Assembly: GCA_966185765.1 (NCBI GenBank)
Contig: CBIFVZ010000011.1
Location: 1 to 64,000, forward strand
DNA from: CBIFVZ01 sp966185765
Lineage (GTDB): Bacteria; Pseudomonadota; Gammaproteobacteria; Enterobacterales; Enterobacteriaceae
Direction: 5' to 3'
DNA length: 64,000 bases
This document shows positions 1 through 8,016 of the stretch, one piece after another. The notes under the pieces were generated by a model. The model made no database searches and was not told the origin of the DNA. It saw nothing but the letters and a program-made list of their open reading frames with translations. Position 1 is the first letter of the stretch. Each line of letters starts with the position of its first letter. The position numbers and the translations under genes are program-made.

Positions 1-50
1 CTCGGCTACGAACCGAGCGGTCGGAGGTTCGAATCCTCCTGGATGCACCA
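1..50 (+). tRNA. tRNA-Arg(ACG), 3' part only (cut by window edge)
   Basis: The window opens inside a tRNA. The anticodon arm with ACG, the variable loop, the T arm (GGTTCGAATCC) and the CCA end are present, and are identical to the same stretch of the complete copy further on. It is one member of a tandem tRNA-Arg(ACG) array that in K-12 (argV/Y/Z/Q) lies upstream of yqaB in this orientation. Confidence 0.93.
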
Positions 51-260
51 TATTTCGTGGTATCGTTAGTCATGGCGGTGCCGAAGGAGAACGAGTGTTG
101 TTCTCCTGCACGAAGGAGGATAACGTCGCATCAGCGACGGCCCACAGGGTGAGGCGAAGCCGAATCATCCTCCTGGATGCATCATCTCTTACAATGTCGC
201 TTCAGCAGCGGTGTTGAAACGTCTTCAGCGCTACGGCGTTCAGGCAGCAGTAAACCCAAT
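51..260 (+). repeat. tRNA-array spacer carrying a duplicated tRNA tail
   Basis: The spacer after the first tRNA and the sequence after the second (338 to about 462) are recognisably related. Both contain a run like CCTGCAC(A/G)AAGGAGG(A/G)TAAC, then GTGAGGCGAAGC, and end in a copy of the tRNA 3' end (CCTCCTGGATGCA at about 169-181 and CCTCCTGGATGCACC at 444-458). Such tRNA-tail-containing repeats are known in enterobacterial tyrT and arg tRNA operons. No protein-coding gene is convincing here. Confidence 0.7.
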
Positions 261-337
261 GCATCCATAGCTCAGCTGGATAGAGTACTCGGCTACGAAC
301 CGAGCGGTCGGAGGTTCGAATCCTCCTGGATGCACCA
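261..337 (+). tRNA. tRNA-Arg(ACG)
   Basis: A complete 77-nt tRNA. The acceptor stem GCATCCA pairs with TGGATGC, followed by encoded CCA. The D arm (GCTCAGCTGGATAGAGT), an anticodon loop with ACG and T arm GGTTCGAATCC are all present. It decodes CGN arginine codons after A34-to-inosine modification. It is transcribed with its upstream twin as part of the arg tRNA array; only the last copy and part of the one before are in the window. Confidence 0.97.
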
Positions 338-702
338 TATTTTGCCGTGTTGTCAGTTATGGCAGTGCTAAGAGGAAGAAAGTATTTTCCTGCACAAAGG
401 AGGGTAACATCACAGGCCCCCAGAGTGAGGCGAAGCGACTCAGCCTCCTGGATGCACCCTCTTCTCTGTATCATCCTGAGAACTTATCCACTCTCTCGCA
501 CGTTTATCCCACCCGGTCAAATCTGTTTCTACCAGCACATCAGTTTTCACTCACCCTCTTAGTTTTTTCGTCGGGTACCTGAACGACAGCCCAGCATTGC
601 CTGAAAAACAGTCACGTACGTGATTATCGCATTTGCAATTAGCGACTTTCCACACAGTTTACGATAAAGTAACATCCTGATATTTTCCGGTGTGAGGGCA
701 GT

Positions 703-1269
703 ATGTACGATCGTTACGACGGGCTGATTTTTGATATGGACGGTACCATTCTTGATACCGAGCCAACGCATCGTAAAGCCTGGCGTGAGGTACTCGGGCG
801 CTATGATTTGCGTTTTGATGAGTCTTCCGTCGTTGCACTCAATGGCTCTCCCACCTGGCGTATCGCCCAGCACATCCTTGAGCAAAATCAGGCCAGTTTC
901 GATCCTTATGTATTAGCAGAGGAGAAAACGGCGGTAGTCAAAGCTATGCTGTTAGACAGCGTACAGCCGTTACCGCTGATTGATGTTGTGAAACAATGGC
1001 ACGGACGCAGGCCGATGTCGGTCGGTACAGGCAGCGAGAGCGCCGTAGCAGAGGCTTTGCTGACCCATCTTGGGCTTCGGCACTACTTTGCAGCCGTTGT
1101 CGCCGCCGATCATATTCAACACCCCAAACCTGCGCCGGATACTTTTCTACGTTGCGCTGAGCTGATGGGCGTAGCGCCGCAAAAATGCGTGGTGTTTGAG
1201 GATGCCGACTTTGGTCTTCAGGCCGCCCGCGATGCCGGTATGGATGCTGTGGATGTTCGCCTGCTGTGA
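703..1269 (+). CDS. yqaB: Fructose-1-phosphate / 6-phosphogluconate phosphatase YqaB (HAD family)
   Basis: A 188-residue haloacid-dehalogenase phosphatase, the same length as K-12 YqaB. Motif I is DMDGT near residue 11, giving the nucleophile and acid/base aspartates. A lysine motif (HPKPAPDTF) and motif III (VFEDADFGLQAA) follow towards the C-terminus. The family removes phosphate from small phosphosugars such as fructose-1-phosphate in the cytosol. Its stop overlaps the start of yqaA by 4 bp, so the two are translationally coupled, with gshA downstream on the same strand, as in K-12. The 463-702 stretch upstream shows no gene and no clear sigma-70 promoter. Confidence 0.95.
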   Translation: MYDRYDGLIFDMDGTILDTEPTHRKAWREVLGRYDLRFDESSVVALNGSPTWRIAQHILEQNQASFDPYVLAEEKTAVVKAMLLDSVQPLPLIDVVKQWHGRRPMSVGTGSESAVAEALLTHLGLRHYFAAVVAADHIQHPKPAPDTFLRCAELMGVAPQKCVVFEDADFGLQAARDAGMDAVDVRLL

Positions 1270-1694
1270 GCGACACTTTATCGCTTCTCTCCCTGTTCTC
1301 CAGTAGTTTTCTCAGCGCCACGCTGTTGCCCGGCAGCTCGGAAGCGCTGTTAGTCGCCTTACTGGTGGCCGGGAAGAGCACGCCCTGGCTACTGATTGTG
1401 GTGGCGACAGTAGGCAATACTTTGGGGGGACTGACTAATGTGATCATCGGGCGGGTATTTCCACTGCGTGAACGTTCGCGTTGGCAGGAGAAAGCAGTGA
1501 GTTTGCTGCGGCGGTTTGGTCCGGCGGCTTTACTGCTTAGTTGGGCACCAGTGATAGGCGATCTGTTGTGCCTGCTGGCAGGTTGGTTGCGTCTGGCCTG
1601 GAGGCCGACGATATTTTTTCTGTGTCTGGGTAAAGCGCTGCGCTATATCGTGGTGACGGTGCTTACGCTACAGGGCATGGCATGGTGGCAGTAA
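1266..1694 (+). CDS. yqaA: YqaA, DedA/SNARE-associated-like inner membrane protein
   Basis: 142 residues, the length of K-12 YqaA, starting at a GTG that overlaps the yqaB stop (GTGA). The protein is very hydrophobic with several predicted membrane helices. It carries a DedA-type pattern: a GSSEALLVALL segment, a re-entrant-like GNTLGGLTN stretch and a later GDLLCLLAGWLR segment. Related DedA proteins act as lipid-carrier flippases or transporters, but no defined substrate is known for this short member, so the role stays open. It is coupled to yqaB and followed 79 bp later by gshA. Confidence 0.93.
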   Translation: MSDTLSLLSLFSSSFLSATLLPGSSEALLVALLVAGKSTPWLLIVVATVGNTLGGLTNVIIGRVFPLRERSRWQEKAVSLLRRFGPAALLLSWAPVIGDLLCLLAGWLRLAWRPTIFFLCLGKALRYIVVTVLTLQGMAWWQ

Positions 1695-1773
1695 TTGAAG
1701 TGATTGATGACCTTTAATCGGCAACCATTACAATTATGCTAAATAAAAATGTATTCGACAGGCGGAGGTCAAT

Positions 1774-3330
1774 TTGATCCCGGACGTATCACAGGCGCTG
1801 GCCTGGCTGGAAGCACACCCTCACGCGGTGAAGGGTATTGGGCGGGGCCTTGAGCGTGAAACGCTGCGCGTCACGCCTCAGGGAGAGTTGGCACGTACCG
1901 GTCATCCGGAAGTGTTGGGTTCAGCGCTCGCGCATAAGTGGATCACGACTGATTTCGCAGAAGCGCTACTGGAGTTCATTACGCCAGTGGATGGCGACGT
2001 TGACCATATGCTGACGTTTTTACGCGACGTACACCGTTATACGGCGCGCCATCTTGGGGATGAACGCATGTGGCCGCTCAGTATGCCGTGCTTCATTGAC
2101 GACGGTCAGGCCATTGAGCTTGCGCAATATGGCACGTCAAATATTGGGCGCATGAAGACGCTTTACCGTGAAGGACTCAGAAACCGCTATGGCGCGTTGA
2201 TGCAGACCATCTCAGGTGTACATTACAATTTCTCATTGCCGTTAGCTTTCTGGCAGGCGCGAGAGGGCGTAACGGATGCCGCGAGCGGTAAAGCCGTTAT
2301 TTCGGACGGTTATTTCCGCCTTATCCGTAACTACTACCGTTTTGGCTGGGTCATTCCGTATCTGTTTGGTGCTTCCCCGGCAATCTGCTCTTCGTTCTTG
2401 CAAGGTAAACCGACTGCGCTGGCGTTTGAGAAGAGCGGGTGTGGAATGTACTATCTGCCGTATGCGACCTCGCTGCGTTTGAGCGATCTGGGTTACACCA
2501 ATAAATCGCAAAGTAATCTGGGTATCACCTTTAATCACCTCGACACTTACGTGGCGGGCCTGAAGCAGGCTATCAAAACGCCGTCAGAGGAGTTTGCACG
2601 CATTGGTCTGAAAAAAGACGGCAAACTGCTCCAGCTTAATACTAACGTGCTGCAGATTGAGAATGAGCTTTATGCGCCGATTCGCCCGAAACGCGTTACG
2701 CACGCAGGCGAAACGCCGTCAGATGCGCTGCAGCGTGGCGGTATCGAATACATTGAAGTGCGCTCGCTTGATATTAATCCCTTCTCACCCACTGGCGTGG
2801 ACGAGCAGCAGGTGCGTTTCCTTGACCTGTTTATGATCTGGTGTGCGTTAGCCGATGCGCCTGAAATGAGCAGCGCTGAACTACAGTGCACGCGCGTTAA
2901 CTGGAATCGCGTTATTCTCGAAGGGCGCAAGCCGGGGCTGACGCTGGGTGTGGGCTGTGAAACGACACAATTCCCGCTACAGGATATCGGTAAGAACCTG
3001 TTCCACGATTTGAACCGGGTGGCACAGACCCTGGATACTATCTCCGGCGGTAGCGAGTATCGCGACGTGTGCGATGCGCTGGTTGCTTCTTTTGACGATC
3101 CGGCGTTAACGTATTCAGCACGTATTCTGAGCATGATGCTGGAACACGGCATTGGTGGTACCGGGCAGATGCTGGCAGAAAAATACCGCGATATGCTGAT
3201 GCATGAGCCACTGTCTATACTGAGCGAAGCAGATTTCCAGGAGGAACATGATGCATCGTGGGCACGACAGCGTGCGTTAGAAGCGGCAGATACAGAGCCG
3301 TTTGAGAGCTGGCTTGCAAAACAGATGTGA
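1774..3330 (+). CDS. gshA: Glutamate-cysteine ligase GshA
   Basis: 518 residues, full length for the gamma-proteobacterial enzyme. It joins L-glutamate and L-cysteine using ATP, the first and rate-limiting step of glutathione synthesis in the cytosol. Diagnostic blocks include GLERETLRV near residue 25, TTDFAEALLEFITP, the conserved QTISGVHYNFS segment and EVRSLDINPF. The start is TTG, preceded by GGAGG 5 nt upstream; K-12 gshA also starts with TTG, which keeps expression low. Product feedback by glutathione is a family property. Downstream, a 7-bp stem (3344-3361) could end transcription, but it mainly serves MicA on the other strand. Confidence 0.98.
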   Translation: MIPDVSQALAWLEAHPHAVKGIGRGLERETLRVTPQGELARTGHPEVLGSALAHKWITTDFAEALLEFITPVDGDVDHMLTFLRDVHRYTARHLGDERMWPLSMPCFIDDGQAIELAQYGTSNIGRMKTLYREGLRNRYGALMQTISGVHYNFSLPLAFWQAREGVTDAASGKAVISDGYFRLIRNYYRFGWVIPYLFGASPAICSSFLQGKPTALAFEKSGCGMYYLPYATSLRLSDLGYTNKSQSNLGITFNHLDTYVAGLKQAIKTPSEEFARIGLKKDGKLLQLNTNVLQIENELYAPIRPKRVTHAGETPSDALQRGGIEYIEVRSLDINPFSPTGVDEQQVRFLDLFMIWCALADAPEMSSAELQCTRVNWNRVILEGRKPGLTLGVGCETTQFPLQDIGKNLFHDLNRVAQTLDTISGGSEYRDVCDALVASFDDPALTYSARILSMMLEHGIGGTGQMLAEKYRDMLMHEPLSILSEADFQEEHDASWARQRALEAADTEPFESWLAKQM

Positions 3331-3338
3331 CAGAAAAG

Positions 3339-3411
3339 AAAAAGGCCACATCAATGTGGCCAAATTTTCATCTCTGATGACAGGGATGATGATAACAAAT
3401 GCGCGTCTTTC
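3339..3411 (-). ncRNA. micA: MicA (SraD) regulatory small RNA
   Basis: On the minus strand, the 73-nt stretch starts GAAAGACGCGCATTTGTTAT and continues into the conserved ATCATCCCTG seed-proximal region. It ends in a strong GGCCACA/TGTGGCC hairpin followed by TTTTT. This matches K-12 MicA closely, in the same place between gshA and luxS. MicA is an Hfq-dependent RNA that base-pairs with ompA and other outer-membrane protein mRNAs to block translation during envelope stress. The terminal hairpin's loop and the central region differ slightly from K-12 while the stem is kept. Confidence 0.93.
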
Positions 3412-3417
3412 ATATGT

Positions 3418-3444
3418 TCAGACTCGCCCCGGAACCAATAGTTC
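3418..3444 (-). promoter_or_regulatory. Sigma-E promoter of micA
   Basis: Reading the minus strand, GAACT (3444-3440), a 17-bp spacer and TCTGA (3422-3418) precede the MicA 5' end by 6 bp. This fits the sigma-E (RpoE) pattern GGAACTT/TCTGA and the known RpoE control of MicA. The elements are visible; use of this exact start is inferred. Confidence 0.75.
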
Positions 3445-3483
3445 ATTTAATTTTTAAAAAAATCACTTGTCGGAGGTGACCAG

Positions 3484-3999
3484 ATGCCATTGTTGGATAG
3501 CTTTACTGTTGACCATACGCGGATGGGGGCACCTGCGGTGCGTGTGGCAAAAACCATGCATACCCCGCACAACGACACCATCACCGTGTTCGATCTGCGT
3601 TTTTGCATCCCAAACAAAGAGGTGATGCCGGAAAAAGGTATCCATACGCTGGAGCACCTGTTCGCAGGCTTTATGCGCAATCACCTTAATGGCAACGGTG
3701 TAGAAATTATCGATATCTCGCCAATGGGCTGTCGTACTGGTTTTTACATGAGCCTGATTGGTCAGCCGGATGAACAGCGCGTTGCAGATGCCTGGAAAGC
3801 GGCGATGGAAGATGTGCTGAAGGTCAAAGAGCAGAACCAGATCCCGGAGTTGAACGTATACCAGTGCGGCACGTATCAGATGCATTCACTGGCAGAAGCG
3901 CAGGATATTGCTCGCCATATTATTGACCACGGCATTACCGTGAACAGTAATGATGAGTTGGCACTGCCAAAAGAGAAACTGCAGGAATTGCATATCTAG
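3484..3999 (+). CDS. luxS: S-ribosylhomocysteine lyase LuxS (AI-2 synthase)
   Basis: 171 residues, the usual enterobacterial length. It cleaves S-ribosylhomocysteine to homocysteine and 4,5-dihydroxy-2,3-pentanedione, the precursor of the AI-2 signal, closing the activated methyl cycle. The metal-binding residues are all present: His54 and His58 in HTLEH, and Cys128 in YQCGT. The catalytic Cys83 (GCRTGF) and Glu57 are also kept. The start has a strong GGAGGTGACC ribosome site. It lies between gshA and the emr operon as in K-12, and runs into the split terminator at 4018-4194. Confidence 0.98.
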   Translation: MPLLDSFTVDHTRMGAPAVRVAKTMHTPHNDTITVFDLRFCIPNKEVMPEKGIHTLEHLFAGFMRNHLNGNGVEIIDISPMGCRTGFYMSLIGQPDEQRVADAWKAAMEDVLKVKEQNQIPELNVYQCGTYQMHSLAEAQDIARHIIDHGITVNSNDELALPKEKLQELHI

Positions 4000-4017
4000 T
4001 CGTAAGCAGGAATCAAA

Positions 4018-4194
4018 AAGGGGCGAAAGCCCCTTCAGATTGCTGACAAAGAAGGAAAAAACGTGGTTTTTCCTTCTTTGTGGTTAGCAGATGAAAATCA
4101 ATGAATTGATTTTCCTTATTTTTTATTGGGTGTCATTCACCCTGTCTGAGACAGGATGAGGTAAGGCATCAGTCTCAAGGGGCGAAAGCCCCTT
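4018..4194. repeat. Structured element nested in the luxS/emrB terminator, copy 1
   Basis: The stem-loop AAGGGGCGAAAGCCCCTT occurs twice in direct orientation (4018-4035 and 4177-4194). The left copy keeps the upstream A-run (terminator for emrB) and the right copy keeps the downstream T-run (terminator for luxS), as expected if one bidirectional terminator was split with hairpin duplication. The 141 bp between form a chain of hairpins: AAAGAAGGAAAAA/TTTTTCCTTCTTT, GAAAATCAAT/ATTGATTTTC, GGGTG/CACCC and CCTGTC/GACAGG. Its ends are weakly inverted (CAGATTGCTG versus GAGACTGATG). A near-identical core lies at 25119-25261. There is no coding capacity. Confidence 0.85.
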
Positions 4195-4213
4195 TTTGTT
4201 AGTTGCGATTGAC

Positions 4214-5752
4214 TCAGTGCGCACCGCCACCACCACCGCCTGCGCCAAAAGGCGGTTTGGCAAACCACACCAGACCTGTGAGCAGCAGGAATACTCCCGC
4301 AGAGACCCAGAAAATTTCATTGGCAGAAATGATCAGCCCCTGATTGGTTATCTGTTGAGCTATCCAGCCCGATGCCTGTTGCTGGCTTAATCCCATGCCC
4401 TGCAACTGGTCGTAGATTGCCTGCGAATTAGGATTATAGGACGTAACAGACTCGGTGAGCTGTGCATGGTGCATGGCCTCACGGTTTGTCCACATCGTGG
4501 TCGTAATTGATGTCCCGATGGAGCCTGCCAGCGTGCGGGTAAAGTTAGACAGGCTGGATGCCGCCGCCAGTCGCTCCGGCGGTAGCCCGGACAGCGTAAT
4601 TGTCGTCAGCGGCATAAAGAAGCAGGCCACGGCAAAACCCTGTATAAACTGCGGCCACGCCGAGGCAGCAAAGTCCATACCCGGTTCAAAGGTCCAGGCT
4701 CGCCAGTAGAAGCACACCGCATACATTATAAAACTGAAAGTGACCAGACGGCGCATATCCAGCTTATGGGAAAAACGGCCAATAATCGGCGACAGGATGA
4801 CCGGAATGATCCCCACCGGCGCTGAGGCCAGCCCAGCCCATGTCGCGGTGTAGCCATACACTTCCTGCAACAGCTGTGGCAGCAGCACAATACTGCCGAA
4901 GTAGAGCATGTAGGCGAGGCTGATACACAGGCAGCCGATGGTGAAATTGCGCGATTTAAAAAGCGACAAATCCACTATTGGGTTTTTATCGGTCAGCTCC
5001 CAGACAATCAGGAAGCTGATGGTCACCACGGCGACAATGGTCAGCACGATAATTTCGGTGGAGTTAAACCAGTCCAGTTCTTTACCCTGGTCCAGCATTA
5101 TCTGCAAGCTACCGATACCTACTACCAGCAGGGCGAGGCCCACGGCATCGATGCGCCGTTTTTCGGTACGCGTCTCGCGCCCGCGCAGCGTCTGCAGCGC
5201 CAGCACCACAACGACAATACCAATCGGTATATTAATAAAGAAAATCCAGCCCCAGTGGTAGTTGTCGCTTATCCAGCCGCCGAGTATCGGGCCAAAAATA
5301 GGGGCCACGATAACCGTCATCGACCAGAGTGCCAGCGCAATATTGCGTTTAGCCGGTGGGTAGTTGCTAAGCAGCAGACTCTGGGATAGCGGAATCAGCG
5401 GACCGGCGACTACACCCTGAATCACGCGAAAAAAAATCAGCATGCCGAGGCTATTAGAAATTCCACAGGCCCAGGAAGCGGCAGCGAATGCGACCGTTGA
5501 CCACAGGAACAGGCGGACTTCACCAAAGCGTTTCGCCAGCCAGCCGGTCAGGGGGATGGAAATAGCATTGGCTACCCCAAATGAGGTGATAACCCACGTA
5601 CCCTGGCTCAGCGATGAACCCAGGTTACCGGCGATAGTGGGAATAGCCACGTTAGCAATAGTGGAATCCAGCACCTGCATAAAGGTCGCAAGCGAGAGTG
5701 CGATGGTCATAATGACCAGTTGTGCACCCTCAAGCGGTTTTTGTTGTTGCAC
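4214..5752 (-). CDS. emrB: EmrB multidrug efflux MFS transporter (DHA2, 14-TM)
   Basis: 512 residues, identical in length to K-12 EmrB and very similar throughout, including the glycine-rich tail (GAGGGGGGAH). It is a 14-helix drug:H+ antiporter of the inner membrane. It pairs with the periplasmic adaptor EmrA and outer-membrane TolC to expel hydrophobic toxins such as uncouplers and nalidixic acid. Motif A-type GWLAKRFGEV and motif C-type GPLIPLSQSLLL/GPILGGWISD segments are visible. The GTG start has a GGGAG ribosome site and lies 17 bp after emrA in the mprA-emrA-emrB operon. Transcription ends in the left half of the split terminator. Confidence 0.98.
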   Translation of the reverse strand: MQQQKPLEGAQLVIMTIALSLATFMQVLDSTIANVAIPTIAGNLGSSLSQGTWVITSFGVANAISIPLTGWLAKRFGEVRLFLWSTVAFAAASWACGISNSLGMLIFFRVIQGVVAGPLIPLSQSLLLSNYPPAKRNIALALWSMTVIVAPIFGPILGGWISDNYHWGWIFFINIPIGIVVVVLALQTLRGRETRTEKRRIDAVGLALLVVGIGSLQIMLDQGKELDWFNSTEIIVLTIVAVVTISFLIVWELTDKNPIVDLSLFKSRNFTIGCLCISLAYMLYFGSIVLLPQLLQEVYGYTATWAGLASAPVGIIPVILSPIIGRFSHKLDMRRLVTFSFIMYAVCFYWRAWTFEPGMDFAASAWPQFIQGFAVACFFMPLTTITLSGLPPERLAAASSLSNFTRTLAGSIGTSITTTMWTNREAMHHAQLTESVTSYNPNSQAIYDQLQGMGLSQQQASGWIAQQITNQGLIISANEIFWVSAGVFLLLTGLVWFAKPPFGAGGGGGGAH

Positions 5753-5769
5753 GGAAGTCTCCCGCCACG

Positions 5770-6936
5770 TCAGCCTTCGTTTGCCCGGATGATGTCGGCG
5801 ATAAGTTTATTCACCGGATCGAGCTTGATCTCACGCGCATCGCTGGTATAGGCCGCACCCTGACGCTGTTGGTTGGCAAGTACCAGGCCATCACGGTTAC
5901 GGGTATCTACTTTTACCAACATCGACAGACCAATACGCAGTGGGTGCTGCTCCAGCTGTTTTTGGTCAAGCTCAATACGCACGGGCAGGCGTTGTACGAC
6001 TTTTATCCAGTTACCTGTGGCGTTCTGAGCAGGCAGCAGTGAGAAGGCGCTGCCGGTGCCCATATCCAGCCCAACCACCTTACCGGTATATTTCACATCA
6101 TCGCCATAGATATCGCTGATAAGGGTAGCGCTCTGGCCGATGCGCATATGGGCAATCTGGGTTTCTTTAAAGTTAGCATCCACCCAAAGATTGGTAGACG
6201 GCACAATAGCCATCAGCGAGCTGGTGGTGCCAATCTGTGCACCAACCTGTACGGCACGGCGCGAAACGTAGCCGGTCATCGGGCTAACAATGCGGGTACG
6301 CTGTAGCGCCAGCCAGGCGTTACGAACTTCAGTCGCGGCCTGCTGTACGGCAGGTTGTTCTTCCAGACGTGTGCCAAGGATCATGGCCTGATTGGCGTTG
6401 TATTGCTGTACGGCCACATCCAGCTGTGCCTGGGCGCTGGCAACGGCGTCACGTGAGTGCTGCAATTCTTCACGACCAATGAGGTTGGCATTACCCAGCG
6501 GGACACGGCGGCGCAAATCGCTTTGCGCTTGTGATAGCGCGGTACGCTTCACTTCAATATTGGCCTGATACTGTTTGTTATTAATAATGAGCTGGCGCGT
6601 CTGACGCACACTTGAGGCGAGCTGAGTCTTGGCCTTCTCAAACGCCTGCTGGGCATCGGTGGCGTCGAGCGTCACCAGCACATCCCCTTGTTTTACAAAA
6701 TCGGTATCCTCTACCCAGACTTTAGTTACGCTACCGGCGACCTGGGACATGATTTGTACCTGGTTGCCTGCTACGTAGGCATCATCGGTTTCCTGATAAT
6801 GACGTAAAACCAGATACCACCACACACCATATGCCACTGCCAGAATGATAAAAATCAGCGTCAACAGAAGCAGAGCGCCTTTGCGCTTGCTTTTTTTTGG
6901 CGGCTGAGGATTTTGAGCTTCCGCATGTGCGCTCAT
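5770..6936 (-). CDS. emrA: EmrA periplasmic adaptor (membrane fusion protein)
   Basis: 388 residues, close to the 390 of K-12 EmrA. It has a short cytoplasmic tail, one membrane helix (about residues 25-48, LLLLTLIFIILAVAYGVWW), then biotinyl-lipoyl halves, a long alpha-hairpin and a beta-barrel (MTGYVSRRAVQVGAQ onwards). It bridges EmrB to TolC. The ATG at 6936, inside a longer open frame, is chosen because it has GGAGAAAAGC in front and matches the K-12 N-terminus (MSA.AE); the upstream extension has no family match. It sits between mprA and emrB in one operon. Confidence 0.96.
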   Translation of the reverse strand: MSAHAEAQNPQPPKKSKRKGALLLLTLIFIILAVAYGVWWYLVLRHYQETDDAYVAGNQVQIMSQVAGSVTKVWVEDTDFVKQGDVLVTLDATDAQQAFEKAKTQLASSVRQTRQLIINNKQYQANIEVKRTALSQAQSDLRRRVPLGNANLIGREELQHSRDAVASAQAQLDVAVQQYNANQAMILGTRLEEQPAVQQAATEVRNAWLALQRTRIVSPMTGYVSRRAVQVGAQIGTTSSLMAIVPSTNLWVDANFKETQIAHMRIGQSATLISDIYGDDVKYTGKVVGLDMGTGSAFSLLPAQNATGNWIKVVQRLPVRIELDQKQLEQHPLRIGLSMLVKVDTRNRDGLVLANQQRQGAAYTSDAREIKLDPVNKLIADIIRANEG

Positions 6937-7067
6937 GCTTTTCTCCACACTTTTATTATATTGGCCGCGTTTTGCGGGCCGCTCAGTCAGACAGGCCAGC
7001 ATGGTGAGATGCTGGCCTGCGGAAATTATATTAGTTGGGATGTGTCAGAACGAAAGCGTCAGCGCGG

Positions 7068-7598
7068 TTAGCGGACCGCTTCTGGTTCGAAATTAGCTTC
7101 GTCCATTTTGTCCAGGCGCGTGAGCAATTTGCGTGTGATTTGCTCCAGCTGATCCTTTTCACTGCTGGAAAGGGATGACCAGAGCTGGTGCAGGCAGCTG
7201 TGCTGCGGCGGCAGAACTTCACGCAGGAATTCATGACCCTTTTCAGTCAGGTGCAAATGCAGGCAACGTCTGTCGTTGTCACTTTCACGGCGTTCGATCC
7301 AGCCGCGCTTTTCCAGTTCGTCAGCAATACGGGTTGCGTTGGTACGTGAAGACCCCAGTGCACAGCTCAGCTCGCTTGGCTGAATGCTGTGATTCTCCTG
7401 AGATTCCAGCGTGATTAACGCCATAAACAGCGTCTCGTTTATTCCCTGCGCCTTAAGCATTTTATTGCGGTTTTCCAGCAATTTGCCCTGCATATGCATA
7501 CACAGGCGTGTGAGTAGAATTTCCTGGTACGGAAAATCTTCATGGCGGCTGGCGCGAAATTTTAACATTTGTTCTATGGGAGAAAACGAACTATCCAT
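7068..7598 (-). CDS. mprA: MprA (EmrR), MarR-family repressor of emrAB
   Basis: 176 residues, the length of K-12 MprA, and nearly identical until the last 15 residues, which diverge (DKMDEANFEPEAVR). The winged helix-turn-helix lies around residues 70-125, with the recognition segment SRTNATRIADELEKRGWIERRES. It represses its own operon and the downstream emrAB; binding of drugs such as CCCP or salicylate relieves repression. It is the first gene of mprA-emrA-emrB and has a plausible promoter and operator immediately upstream. Confidence 0.97.
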   Translation of the reverse strand: MDSSFSPIEQMLKFRASRHEDFPYQEILLTRLCMHMQGKLLENRNKMLKAQGINETLFMALITLESQENHSIQPSELSCALGSSRTNATRIADELEKRGWIERRESDNDRRCLHLHLTEKGHEFLREVLPPQHSCLHQLWSSLSSSEKDQLEQITRKLLTRLDKMDEANFEPEAVR

Positions 7599-7628
7599 TT
7601 TGGCATAACCTCATTAATTGCGGCCGAT

Positions 7629-7657
7629 ATAGTAACCACGGTAACAAATAAAGTAAA
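7629..7657 (-). promoter_or_regulatory. Candidate mprA-emrAB promoter and MprA operator
   Basis: Reading the minus strand, TTTACT (7657-7652), a 17-bp spacer and TACTAT (7634-7629) form a reasonable sigma-70 promoter about 30 bp upstream of mprA. An imperfect inverted repeat, GTAACC-AC-GGTAAC (7632-7645), lies between the two boxes, where a repressor would block polymerase. MprA is known to bind an imperfect inverted repeat in this region; the assignment here is inferred from position and symmetry. The rest of the 7658-8016 gap shows no gene. Confidence 0.45.
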
Positions 7658-8016
7658 TGTATTATTGTTAAGTGTCCAGGTGGCAAAAGGGCTGTATGGC
7701 CCTGAACGAACAATGGCGTCTTCCCAACGTGTCTTGCAAGGCAGCAGCACTAAAAGAAAAGGAAACAGGCATCCGTTGATCGAAGTTAGTTTGCGTGACG
7801 AGAGTAAGAATATACTTAATTCTCCTGCGATATAACCTGGGTTGAAAGCCCCATTGGGCGCAACGCCATCACGGCAATAAAAGTCCCCTTTTAAAAAATG
7901 AGGGAAGCGTAAACGGCGTGCGTTGCTGATTATAAAAATCACCCAGGTTAATGTCACATAAATAAATAAGCGAACTTACCTTAACAAACTGCAGGCGTCC
8001 TTAACACCTCAATTCT

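Noticed and set aside
633..665. Sigma-70 promoter for yqaB (TTGCAA ... TACGAT)
   Set aside because: The spacing between the boxes is 21 bp, too long to support a call.
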